Source: Candidatus Zixiibacteriota bacterium | GTDB lineage: Bacteria > Zixibacteria > MSB-5A5 > GN15 > PGXB01 | NCBI GenBank assembly: GCA_024230695.1 | Contig: JAAERC010001013.1 | Coordinates: forward strand, 1 to 8,918 | Length of the DNA stretch: 8,918 nt | Reading direction: 5' to 3' | Shown here: in pieces, positions 1 to 7,078 of the stretch | Layout: every line of letters begins with the position of its first letter | Numbering within the stretch: the first letter of the stretch is position 1 | Translations under genes and position numbers: made by a program | The notes under the pieces: model-generated | The model's input: only the letters and a program-made list of their open reading frames with translations | Databases searched by the model: none | What the model was told of the DNA's origin: nothing

Positions 1-1
1 A

Positions 2-1246
2 TATCAGAATAAGGACCGTTTCGTATATTTTATTGATGCCGGTCTGGCGTATCATTACGCATCTGATTTCACTAACAGCAATCTCAAATTAACTCAGGCC
101 GAAAATGCCGCCGAAGAACTATTCACAAAAAGTATTACCCGTGCCGCTGCGTCGCTTCTTTTAAATGATAATGTTTTAGAATATTCAGGAGAGGATTATG
201 AGATCCTCTATACCAATCTTATAATGGCACTGAATTATATGACCGCCAATGACTTTGATAATGCCTTTGTCGAAACCAAACGCGCCAATGAAAAACTCAA
301 TTTATTAGAACAAAAATATCGTAAAGCATCAGATGATTTCAATCAGGCAAATGAAAACAACGATGATACAACCGCGGTCGATATAAATTATAAGGCCAAA
401 AAAGTTAAGTTTAATAATGATTCATTCGCGCGATATTTAAGTATGCGGATGTATGCCGCCGATGGTTATTATGATGACGCTTTAATTGATTATAACCTTC
501 TGAAACGAGCCTTTGTCGAACAACCGTATATTTACAACTTCGATATGCCCGATATCAAATATCTCCCCGAAAACAAAGATAATAGTATCCTGAGTATTGT
601 TGGTTTGGCTGGTTTGTCACCTGTCAAAGAAGCATTAAATCTTCGCCTGCGAACAGACAAAGATCTAAATCTAGTGCAAATCTTATATACCGATCCAGAT
701 CGGAAGGATTCAGAATATAGTCACCTCGCTCTACCTGTGTCTGAGGATTATTATTTCAAGTTTTCTATTCCTGAGATTGTTTCGAGGCCATCAAATATAA
801 GTAAAATTGCCGTTTATGCCAATTCCGACTATCTTGGGGAACTGCAACTACTCGAGGATGTTGGCACAGTCGCGACCGAAACATTCAAAGCCAAAAAATC
901 GCTGATATATCTTCGGACTATTGCCCGGGCAGTTTTTAAGGGACTGGCGGCGCATAAGGCCAAAAAGAAAGAGGATAAGAAAAAAGATGGCGATGGTATC
1001 GGAAACTGGCTAAAAAAAGCGCTTATCGATGTTGCCACGGATATTAGCGAAAATGCCGATCTCAGGTGCAGTCGGCTCTTACCGGGCAAAATCTATGTCG
1101 GTGATTTTGAAATCGCGCCAGGAATTTATAATTTAAGAATTGAATTTTTAGATGATTATGATAATATAATCAGCGCAAAAGAAATTATTGATTATAAAGT
1201 TCTAAAAACCGGCCTTAATCTTATCGAAGCCTTCTCATTGAATTGA
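2..1246 (+). CDS. COG3014-like helical-repeat protein, 5' end missing
   Basis: The frame is open from the first bases of the window, so this is the C-terminal 414 residues of a longer protein, not a gene starting at the internal ATG at 224. The visible start (GLAYHYASDF at residues 14-23, then a helix with TKSITRAAASLLLND) and the end (ENADLRCSRLLPGKI near residue 350, then APGIYNLRIEF) match my memory of the uncharacterised COG3014 family, whose members are mostly predicted lipoproteins with tetratricopeptide-like helices. The N-terminus, where a signal peptide or lipobox would be, is outside the window. The middle includes a helical pair around residues 75-165 and a lysine-rich stretch at about 319-332 (KAKKKEDKKK). 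It ends with TGA only 14 bases from the end of the convergent modular gene. The molecular role is unknown. I am fairly sure of the gene and moderately sure of the family. Confidence 0.8.
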   Translation, partial: YQNKDRFVYFIDAGLAYHYASDFTNSNLKLTQAENAAEELFTKSITRAAASLLLNDNVLEYSGEDYEILYTNLIMALNYMTANDFDNAFVETKRANEKLNLLEQKYRKASDDFNQANENNDDTTAVDINYKAKKVKFNNDSFARYLSMRMYAADGYYDDALIDYNLLKRAFVEQPYIYNFDMPDIKYLPENKDNSILSIVGLAGLSPVKEALNLRLRTDKDLNLVQILYTDPDRKDSEYSHLALPVSEDYYFKFSIPEIVSRPSNISKIAVYANSDYLGELQLLEDVGTVATETFKAKKSLIYLRTIARAVFKGLAAHKAKKKEDKKKDGDGIGNWLKKALIDVATDISENADLRCSRLLPGKIYVGDFEIAPGIYNLRIEFLDDYDNIISAKEIIDYKVLKTGLNLIEAFSLN

Positions 1247-1260
1247 TAGATTCTAAAATA

Positions 1261-4200
1261 TCAATAACAACAATTTACTGAACCGTTAGACAAGACGTGG
1301 CGGTTCATTAAAATAATGTCTACCAAACTTACAATATCATCACAATTAACATCCGTATTAAATAGCATTACAGGCGGCGGTCCGCCGGCAAAATAGTAAT
1401 TGACCAAATAAACTATATCACCAACAGATACTTCGTTATTAAAATCAGCGTCACCACAATAATAAAATGGAAATGCTCCGATGTCATTTCTGGTACCATT
1501 TAAATCATTATAAATAGGATCAGGATCGCCGGCATCAACACATGGTGAAGCCAAACGTATATTGTAATTATGCCATGTTAGATCAACAAAAAGCGGGTCA
1601 CTCGAGATCCCATTTGGACCGATATCATTACCTGAACCATTATTCCAGACATTATTATAATCAAATTCACCAAAAGAACCCAAAGTACCATATTCAGCAT
1701 TATTTGAAATAATATTATTACGCAAAACAGTAAGTGAATTTGTCGAGTACACTCCTCGTTCATTGGAATCAATTGTATTATTGATAATTTCTGCATTATT
1801 GGTTGACCATATGGCACAGATACCGCCGTTATCAAAAAACAGATTATATCTGATTGTTGCATGAGATTCAACTTTAATCACAGTTAGCGGGTTTATGAGT
1901 TCTGATATATTATCACGAAAGATATTATGTTCAATTATAGGTTCACTTTCATAACCAATTAAGACAGTAGAAGTTAAATCTTCGCCATTTCGAATGGTAA
2001 AACCACTAAAAACAGTACCCACGCGTTCACCCTTATCAATCCTGACTGTAGGCCTACTAACATCTGATGGCCTGATAAATGTTTTAGTTGCACCCTTTTC
2101 CGAAGTCACAACTATTGTTTTACCTAAAAAGTCCAAATTTGCGAAATATATTCCCTCGGCAACCAATACTGTATCTGCAAAAATCGCCGCTTCAATACCC
2201 TCCTGAATCGTTGCAACTTCCCCTGGTACCCTAATGGTTTGTGGAATTGTATGCGTCGTAAACCAATCGTAAATCCATTCGCCCCAATTATTTCCATCAT
2301 TAAGCCTGATTCTTAGAAAATATTTTGTATTATCATCTAGTGGAGGTCCACTGTAAATTGACTCGGAGATGACAGATATCACAGGACCACTATCCCACAT
2401 CTCAGCCATGCTCCATTCATCATCGGTACTAATTTGCAAATGATATTGTACTTGAGTCGTCTGTTCAACATCATAATATGTCCAATAAATGATGGGTGTC
2501 AGTGAAGTAACCAAATTATTCGGTAATGTATCGTCGTAGCTAATTTGCTTGGCATACGGCATATCAAATAATCTTGGAAAAGCACCCATATCATTCCGAG
2601 AACCATCAGGATCATTATATTGTGGATGTGGGTCACCTGCATCAATACATGGCGATGATTGCTTTAATCCATAATCATAATTCTCATTATCAGTATATTG
2701 AGGATCATACGATGCATCATTATCTCCAAAAGTTTCGGTACTTGCCCAATAATTCCAAATATTATTATAATCGATATATATGCTTCCTTGAATTAAATTA
2801 CCATAAATTGTAGACCAATTATTAGTCAGAATATTATTCCTTATATGAACTACTCCAAAAAGGTAACTATTAATACCAATTCCTGTTTCATTTGAATCAA
2901 AAGTGTTGTTTACTATTCGAGCCCCATCATTTAAAACAATGGTACCTCGATTACCATTATTATAAAATAGGTTTCGTTGAATATTGGCAAATCCATCATT
3001 AACCTGAATTGCCTTATTGTTATTGCGAAAAACATTATTATAAACATTGGCATCGCTTGAGATAATAAGTGCCCCATTATATCCGCCATCTTCAATGGTA
3101 AAACCCTGGATTGTTGGATACCCCCAAAACGCCATAATTATGAATGGCACATTACGATCCTCCGGCTGTAAAAATGTTACATCGGAGCCGCCTTCAGAGA
3201 TTAAACCAATAGTTTTGCCCAAGAAGTCAATATTTCCAATATAGGTGCCCGGCTTAACCAAAACGGTATCGTTGGGATGTATAATATCTATCCCCTCTTG
3301 AATAGTCTGAAAATCATCAGGGATACTTATTACATGACCGACATATACATAAAACCATTTATACATCCAATCACCCCAAATGATTCCATTAGAAACTCTT
3401 AATCTTAAATAGTACCTACTATTAGCATCCAAAGAAGGGCCGCTGTAGATAATACTCTCTAAAGAAGAATTAACCGGGCCAGAATCCCAAATCTCTGGAT
3501 TTGACCATTCATCATCGGTGCCCACTTGAATGTGATACTGAATTTGCGTTGTTAAAGCCGTATCGAAGTATCCCCAATTAATCTCAGGATTCAATGTATA
3601 AACAATAAAATCGTTTGTCGTCACTCCAAAATTGATGCCATCCGCAATAGGAAGATTAAATAAATAAGGATGAAAACCTAAATCATTCCTTGTTCCATCT
3701 GAATCGTTATACATTGAATTGGGATCACCCACATTAATACACGGTGATTTAATGCTGAGCATAAAATCATTTTCGAAATGAGGATTTTTGCTTAATGCAC
3801 CAGTTGTATCAAAATATAGACCATTATAATTTTCATTATTACTATAAACATTATTATAATAAAGGAGCACCTGCCCCGATAGACCTGCATCATGTATACC
3901 ATAACCCGTATTAAAGGCTATAATATTATTCCTTATTACTGGAGATTCGGTTGAAAAAGATGATATACCCCCATTAGCACAATTAACTATTGTATTATTT
4001 TGGATCACCGCGGGAGCAGAATATGATGACATACCAGTAGTGCCCAAAGAAATTGCAGCCCGGCTTCCAACATTTTGATTAATCAATAAATTATACTTTA
4101 TTGTTGGGCAGGCATTTAGGCAATAGATTGCAATACTACCACCCTCAAGAGTAAATCCCTCAATTATTGCCGTTTCATCTTCATTATTATCAAATGTCAC

Positions 4201-4461
4201 CAAATTAGTTTCTGAATCATTGGTAATTATCGTATTTAATGCGCCATCACTTGATTTAACAACAATTTGCTTTCCGCTAAAATTGATTGATTCATAATAA
4301 GTTCCGGAAGAGACAAGAACCGTATCACCATTAACAGACGCATTGATTCCATCTTGGATGGTCGACTGATCTACCGGGACATTGATTGTAGTGGAAAATG
4401 AAGATATTGGAATAAATAGCAATAATATAATAGCTGAATAAAGTCCCAGACGCCTTTTCAT
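1261..4461 (-). CDS. Secreted three-module beta-helix/Fn3-like protein with dockerin-like C-terminus
   Basis: A 1066-residue protein. Start ATG 4461 is chosen over an in-frame GTG at 4473 because GGAGG lies five bases before it and the protein then begins MKRR followed by a hydrophobic signal segment (about residues 5-23). Three modules follow at about 26-377, 378-742 and 743-1001. Each opens with a strand pattern like INVPxDQxTIQDGI...GDTVLVxxGTY, has many NN-containing turns typical of right-handed parallel beta-helices (pectin-lyase fold), a YNN(V/I) signature, and the motif SPC(I/V)xxGDP...RND. Modules 1 and 2 end in a beta-sandwich-like domain (about 278-376 and 640-742) with WDSGPV and YYLRxR, probably fibronectin-III-like. 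Residues 1002-1066 are dockerin-like: two calcium-type loops (D1004, D1006, N1008, S1012, D1015; D1037, N1039, D1041, S1045, D1048). It is probably exported and surface or matrix associated; no catalytic residues are recognised. It is paralogous to its upstream neighbour. Confidence 0.93.
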   Translation of the reverse strand: MKRRLGLYSAIILLLFIPISSFSTTINVPVDQSTIQDGINASVNGDTVLVSSGTYYESINFSGKQIVVKSSDGALNTIITNDSETNLVTFDNNEDETAIIEGFTLEGGSIAIYCLNACPTIKYNLLINQNVGSRAAISLGTTGMSSYSAPAVIQNNTIVNCANGGISSFSTESPVIRNNIIAFNTGYGIHDAGLSGQVLLYYNNVYSNNENYNGLYFDTTGALSKNPHFENDFMLSIKSPCINVGDPNSMYNDSDGTRNDLGFHPYLFNLPIADGINFGVTTNDFIVYTLNPEINWGYFDTALTTQIQYHIQVGTDDEWSNPEIWDSGPVNSSLESIIYSGPSLDANSRYYLRLRVSNGIIWGDWMYKWFYVYVGHVISIPDDFQTIQEGIDIIHPNDTVLVKPGTYIGNIDFLGKTIGLISEGGSDVTFLQPEDRNVPFIIMAFWGYPTIQGFTIEDGGYNGALIISSDANVYNNVFRNNNKAIQVNDGFANIQRNLFYNNGNRGTIVLNDGARIVNNTFDSNETGIGINSYLFGVVHIRNNILTNNWSTIYGNLIQGSIYIDYNNIWNYWASTETFGDNDASYDPQYTDNENYDYGLKQSSPCIDAGDPHPQYNDPDGSRNDMGAFPRLFDMPYAKQISYDDTLPNNLVTSLTPIIYWTYYDVEQTTQVQYHLQISTDDEWSMAEMWDSGPVISVISESIYSGPPLDDNTKYFLRIRLNDGNNWGEWIYDWFTTHTIPQTIRVPGEVATIQEGIEAAIFADTVLVAEGIYFANLDFLGKTIVVTSEKGATKTFIRPSDVSRPTVRIDKGERVGTVFSGFTIRNGEDLTSTVLIGYESEPIIEHNIFRDNISELINPLTVIKVESHATIRYNLFFDNGGICAIWSTNNAEIINNTIDSNERGVYSTNSLTVLRNNIISNNAEYGTLGSFGEFDYNNVWNNGSGNDIGPNGISSDPLFVDLTWHNYNIRLASPCVDAGDPDPIYNDLNGTRNDIGAFPFYYCGDADFNNEVSVGDIVYLVNYYFAGGPPPVMLFNTDVNCDDIVSLVDIILMNRHVLSNGSVNCCY
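1459..4386 (-). repeat. Three tandem protein-coding modules
   Basis: Within the 1066-residue protein the opening I-x-V-P of the module recurs at residues 26, 378 and 743, giving periods of about 352 and 365 codons. Module 1 (3331-4386) is the most diverged: it has SPCINVGDP and GFHP where modules 2 and 3 have SPC(I/V)DAGDP and GAFP. Module 2 is 2236-3330 and module 3, lacking the Fn3-like part, is 1459-2235. The repeats are diverged at DNA level and are seen mainly by translating. Confidence 0.8.
1529..1773. repeat. Near-identical 245-base block, copy 1
   Basis: Aligned without gaps to 4787-5031 (offset 3258), this block has four mismatches by hand count, at 1630, 1707, 1723 and 1765, so about 98% identity. 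It encodes about residues 897-978 of the three-module protein, covering RNNI through SPCVDAGDP. The adjoining 268 bases (1261-1528) show about 36 mismatches against the paralogue, and the roughly 80 bases on the other side about 16. Confidence 0.9.
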
Positions 4462-4466
4462 AGTTC

Positions 4467-4471
4467 CCTCC
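4467..4471 (-). promoter_or_regulatory. Ribosome binding site deciding the three-module gene start
   Basis: On the minus strand GGAGG is followed by GAACT and then ATG at 4461. The same core with a five-base spacer precedes the two-module gene (6687-6691) and the serpin (7069-7073), which supports ATG 4461 rather than GTG 4473, a codon that overlaps the Shine-Dalgarno sequence itself. Confidence 0.85.
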
Positions 4472-4483
4472 ACAAAATAATTA

Positions 4484-4511
4484 AGTATATCACAATGCTA
4501 GTACACAACAA
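4484..4511 (-). promoter_or_regulatory. Possible promoter for the three-module gene
   Basis: In the 57-base gap between the two modular genes, minus strand, TTGTTG (4506-4511) and TATACT (4484-4489) are 16 bases apart, a passable sigma-70-type pair just ahead of the ribosome binding site. No terminator is visible in the gap, so read-through from the upstream paralogue is also likely. Confidence 0.35.
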
Positions 4512-4518
4512 AACATCA

Positions 4519-6681
4519 TCAATAACAACAATTAACTGAACCGTTTGACAAAACATGGCGGTTCATTAAAATAAGATCAACCAAACTAATGATATCATCA
4601 CAATTAACATCCGAATTAAATAACATTACAGGATGCGGTCCACCGGCAAAATAGTAGTTAATCAGGAAAACGATATCTTCAACAGATACTTCGTTATTAA
4701 GATCAGCATCACCGCAATAATAAAACGGAAACGCGCCAATGTCATTACGGGTACCATTTAAGTCATTATAAATAGGATCAGGGTCACCGGCATCAACACA
4801 TGGTGAAGCCAAACGTATATTGTAATTATGCCATGTTAGATCAACAAAAAGCGGGTCACTCGAGATCCCATTTGGACCGATATCATTTCCTGAACCATTA
4901 TTCCAGACATTATTATAATCAAATTCACCAAAAGAACCCAAAGTACCATATTCAGCATTATTTGTAATAATATTATTACGTAAAACAGTAAGTGAATTTG
5001 TCGAGTACACTCCTCGTTCATTTGAATCAATGGTATTATTGATTATTTCCGCGTTACCATCTGACCAGATAGTGTTGATACCGCCATTATCAAAAAACAG
5101 ATTATATCTGATTAAAGCGTAATTCTCGACTTTTATAACAGTTAATGGATTTATGACCTTAGAAATGTTATCTCGAAAAATATTATTTTCAATAACAGCT
5201 TCACTTTCATGCCCGATCATAACAACCGTTGCTAAAGTATCGCCATTTCTAATGGTAAACCCGCTGAGGACTGTCCCCTCACCCTCGCCATTATCAATTC
5301 TTACTGTCGGTTCATTTATATTAGATGGTCGCACAAATGTCTTATTGGCGCCCTTTTCTGAAGTGACGACAATAGATTTACCCAGAAAATTCATATTTGC
5401 AAAATATATTCCGGGGGCCACTAAGACAGTATCGCCATCAAGTGCATAATCAATACCTTCCTGAATAGTCGGAATTTCGCTTGGAACTCTGAATGTGTGC
5501 GGAACCGTATGCGTTATAAGCCAGTCGGGGATCCACTCACCCCAACTCGATCCATCACTAAGTCTGATTCTTAAATAATATTTGGTATAATCGGTAAGAG
5601 TAAGCCCGTTGTATATTGATTCAGGTATGGATGAAGATACTGGCCCACTATCCCACATCTCGGCCACACTCCAGTCTTCATCAGTACCTACTTGAATCTG
5701 ATACTGTTGCTGATTAGATGGTAAAACATCAAAATATGTCCAGAAAAAACTCGGAGTCAACGTACTAACCAAATAATCATGTGGTTCGCCATAATTAATC
5801 TGTTTGGCATATGGCATAACAAACAATCTGGGAAAGGCTCCCATATCAACAATTGAACCATCAGAATCAAATTCACCCGGATACCCGGCATCGACACAAG
5901 GGGAGTTTATATGTAAATTATAATCATTAGTGCTAATATCAACAAATTGAGGATCTTCTGAGATATCATGTGATCCAAAAGGAAAGCCATAAGGATCGGT
6001 TGATCCCCAGTAATTCCAAAAATTATTATAATCAATATTCAAATTCGAATTATATATATCACCTAAAATATCCGTCCAGCTGTTTGAAAATATGTTATTC
6101 CTAACATTCGTTATGCCCGTTACGCTTGCAGGGCCAGGACAATGAATGCCAATGTCATTATAATCAAATGTATTATTAAATATCTGTGCATAATTATGGA
6201 TCACGATACAACCAAGATAAGTATTACGAATAAAAAGATTATGATGAATTTTTGGATTACTACAATGAACCTCAATACCCATTTCATTATCAAAAAATAT
6301 ATTATTTGATATATCGGCGCTATTACAAACACTAAGTGCGCCGCCTCGAAATGTGGCATCTTCAAATGTGAATCCCTGAAGAATTATAGGCTCACTTGAT
6401 GTATCAAGACGTAGGGTGGGCAAATTATGATCCATTGGAACAAGACGAGTTACTTCAGGACCTTCTTGTGATAAGAGAACCAATGTTTTGCCTTTAGTTG
6501 ATATATTCTCAATATATGTCCCGGGAGCCACCATAATCGTATCACCATATGTCACTAACGAATCAATTGCATCCTGAATAGTAGGTTGTTCGGCCGGAAC
6601 ATTAATTATGGAAGCAAATGATAATATTGGAATAAATAACAAAATTGCAATTATTGAGAATAATCCTACTTCTCTATTCAT
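4519..6681 (-). CDS. Secreted two-module beta-helix/Fn3-like protein with dockerin-like C-terminus
   Basis: A 720-residue protein starting at ATG 6681, with GGAGG at 6687-6691 five bases upstream. The N-terminus (MNREVGLFSIIAILLFIPIL) is a signal segment laid out exactly like that of the downstream paralogue, with NVP at residues 27-29 in both. Module 1 is about 26-396 and has a beta-helix part, SPCVDAG, then an Fn3-like part at about 288-396 with AEMWDSGPV. Module 2 is about 397-655 and has beta-helix only. Residues 656-720 are a dockerin-like pair of calcium-type loops ending in CCY. By sequence it corresponds to modules 2 and 3 of the neighbour plus its tail, so the neighbour has one extra N-terminal module. 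The gene lies first in the minus-strand pair behind a good promoter; 57 bases separate its stop from the next start. An export role is inferred from the signal peptide; the ligand is unknown. Confidence 0.93.
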   Translation of the reverse strand: MNREVGLFSIIAILLFIPILSFASIINVPAEQPTIQDAIDSLVTYGDTIMVAPGTYIENISTKGKTLVLLSQEGPEVTRLVPMDHNLPTLRLDTSSEPIILQGFTFEDATFRGGALSVCNSADISNNIFFDNEMGIEVHCSNPKIHHNLFIRNTYLGCIVIHNYAQIFNNTFDYNDIGIHCPGPASVTGITNVRNNIFSNSWTDILGDIYNSNLNIDYNNFWNYWGSTDPYGFPFGSHDISEDPQFVDISTNDYNLHINSPCVDAGYPGEFDSDGSIVDMGAFPRLFVMPYAKQINYGEPHDYLVSTLTPSFFWTYFDVLPSNQQQYQIQVGTDEDWSVAEMWDSGPVSSSIPESIYNGLTLTDYTKYYLRIRLSDGSSWGEWIPDWLITHTVPHTFRVPSEIPTIQEGIDYALDGDTVLVAPGIYFANMNFLGKSIVVTSEKGANKTFVRPSNINEPTVRIDNGEGEGTVLSGFTIRNGDTLATVVMIGHESEAVIENNIFRDNISKVINPLTVIKVENYALIRYNLFFDNGGINTIWSDGNAEIINNTIDSNERGVYSTNSLTVLRNNIITNNAEYGTLGSFGEFDYNNVWNNGSGNDIGPNGISSDPLFVDLTWHNYNIRLASPCVDAGDPDPIYNDLNGTRNDIGAFPFYYCGDADLNNEVSVEDIVFLINYYFAGGPHPVMLFNSDVNCDDIISLVDLILMNRHVLSNGSVNCCY
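4717..6606 (-). repeat. Two tandem protein-coding modules
   Basis: Module 1 (5494-6606) carries beta-helix plus Fn3-like parts and resembles module 2 of the neighbouring gene; both share GAFPRLF, MPYAKQI and AEMWDSGPV. Module 2 (4717-5493) resembles module 3 of the neighbour. Module 1 has a shortened SPCVDAGYP segment that lacks the YND part present in most other modules. Confidence 0.8.
4787..5031. repeat. Near-identical 245-base block, copy 2
   Basis: Partner of 1529-1773, in the same orientation. It encodes about residues 551-632 of the two-module protein. The sharp drop of identity at both edges suggests local homogenisation between the two paralogues rather than uniform conservation. 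Confidence 0.9.
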
Positions 6682-6733
6682 AGAATCCTCCGCGCAGAAT
6701 AAGGTAAGTAAATCAAACTGATATTACACAATC

Positions 6734-6761
6734 AATATATCAATTTGTCGTAATTTGTCAA
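6734..6761 (-). promoter_or_regulatory. Sigma-70-like promoter of the two-module gene
   Basis: Read on the minus strand, a perfect TTGACA (-35, 6756-6761) is followed after 16 bases by TATATT (-10, 6734-6739). Transcription would start near 6727, leaving a leader of about 45 bases before ATG 6681. An eight-base direct repeat GACAAATT, spaced exactly ten bases (one helical turn), begins inside the -35 element (6752-6759 and 6742-6749) and could be a regulator site; this last point is inference. Confidence 0.6.
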
Positions 6762-6800
6762 GCTATCCTGACCATAAAACAACTACTATTGACCTCACAG

Positions 6801-6887
6801 CTAGTGTTTTTATTTGTGATACGAGAACATAATTCTAATTCAATATTGTTTATAGGAAAAATCACCAACCCGGGATTATTAGAATAG
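6801..6887 (+). pseudogene. C-terminal relic of a second serpin gene
   Basis: The frame ending at TAG 6885-6887 reads FLFVI, then R-E-H-N-S-N-S, then ILFIGKITNPGLLE. This matches the last 26 or so residues of the intact serpin downstream (FIFVI...SNSILFMGKITNPGLLE), the beta-strand 5B end that closes every serpin. Most base differences from the intact gene are at third codon positions, so the source was a selected coding gene, not a recent copy. Upstream of about 6801 the similarity stops: neither the conserved HPF (here QLVF) nor any reactive-loop sequence can be found in any frame I read. There is no start codon or ribosome binding site for it, and the promoter just upstream points the other way, so it is almost certainly not translated. 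A proper terminator follows it. Confidence 0.85.
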
Positions 6888-6914
6888 ACTATTTCGCTAT
6901 ATCCAAAATATTTT

Positions 6915-6954
6915 GTCGGCAGATATCCCAGAAGAGTCTGCCGACACTTTTTTT
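6915..6954 (+). terminator. Rho-independent terminator of the lost serpin
   Basis: A perfect nine-base stem, GTCGGCAGA (6915-6923) with TCTGCCGAC (6937-6945), a 13-base loop and, two bases later, a run of seven T (6948-6954). It lies 27 bases after the relic's stop codon and no other plus-strand gene reads into it, so it looks like an orphan terminator. It also insulates the serpin downstream. Confidence 0.85.
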
Positions 6955-7011
6955 CTAAGTTTATTATTAAATTTTATCATATTTTAATCTTTTTAGGGAA
7001 GAAATTTAGAA

Positions 7012-7040
7012 TTTATTTGTAATGGCATTAGATTGATAAT
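7012..7040 (+). promoter_or_regulatory. Weak candidate promoter of the serpin
   Basis: TTTATT (7012-7017) and GATAAT (7035-7040) are 17 bases apart, about 40 bases before the TTG start. The stretch is so AT-rich that chance matches are expected; the true promoter could be elsewhere between 6955 and 7060. Confidence 0.25.
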
Positions 7041-7068
7041 GTTATATTTAAACGATACAGAACCATTT

Positions 7069-7073
7069 GGAGG
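7069..7073 (+). promoter_or_regulatory. Ribosome binding site deciding a TTG start
   Basis: GGAGG is followed by TCATT and then TTG at 7079. An upstream in-frame TTG (7067) overlaps the Shine-Dalgarno core and cannot use it. Choosing 7079 gives M-K-N-N followed directly by the hydrophobic signal segment. Confidence 0.8.
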
Positions 7074-7078
7074 TCATT

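Larger units (their letters stand above)
6692..7068. other. 377-base intergenic region between divergent genes
   Basis: Between the ribosome binding sites of the two-module gene and the serpin. From left to right it holds the minus-strand leader and promoter (to 6761), a short stretch without recognisable content (about 6762-6800), the serpin relic (6801-6887), its hairpin terminator (6915-6954), and an AT-rich stretch (6955-7068) that must carry the serpin promoter. No RNA gene or riboswitch fold was recognised. Confidence 0.7.

Noticed and set aside
829..1089. Minus-strand open frame, rich in serine, opposite the COG3014-like gene.
   Set aside because: It is the complement of the lysine-rich and helical coding sequence of that gene; shadow frame.
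224..1246. Reading the first gene as a complete 340-residue protein from ATG 224.
   Set aside because: The frame is open back to base 2 and the upstream codons carry the family's conserved N-terminal helices, so the gene is truncated by the window.
1578..1871. Open frame on the minus strand inside the three-module gene, with a look-alike at 4836-5030 in the paralogue.
   Set aside because: It is out of frame with the real gene. Its apparent conservation follows simply from the near-identical 245-base block; it has no ribosome binding site.
1994..2206. Plus-strand open frames inside the modular genes (also 2574-2813, 3047-3244 and 5153-5449).
   Set aside because: They are antisense to well supported coding sequence, have no domain I recognise and no convincing start signals.
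1651..6031. A recurring ATTATTATAA motif (1651, 2761, about 3850, about 4909, 6022) that looks like spaced DNA repeats.
   Set aside because: It encodes the (D/Y)-Y-N-N turn near the end of each beta-helix module; spacing follows the protein modules and there are no spacers or flanking repeat structure of a CRISPR array.
6915..6945. The hairpin at 6915-6945 as terminator or attenuator for the minus-strand modular genes.
   Set aside because: On the minus strand no T run follows the stem, and it lies upstream of the promoter at 6734-6761, outside the transcript.
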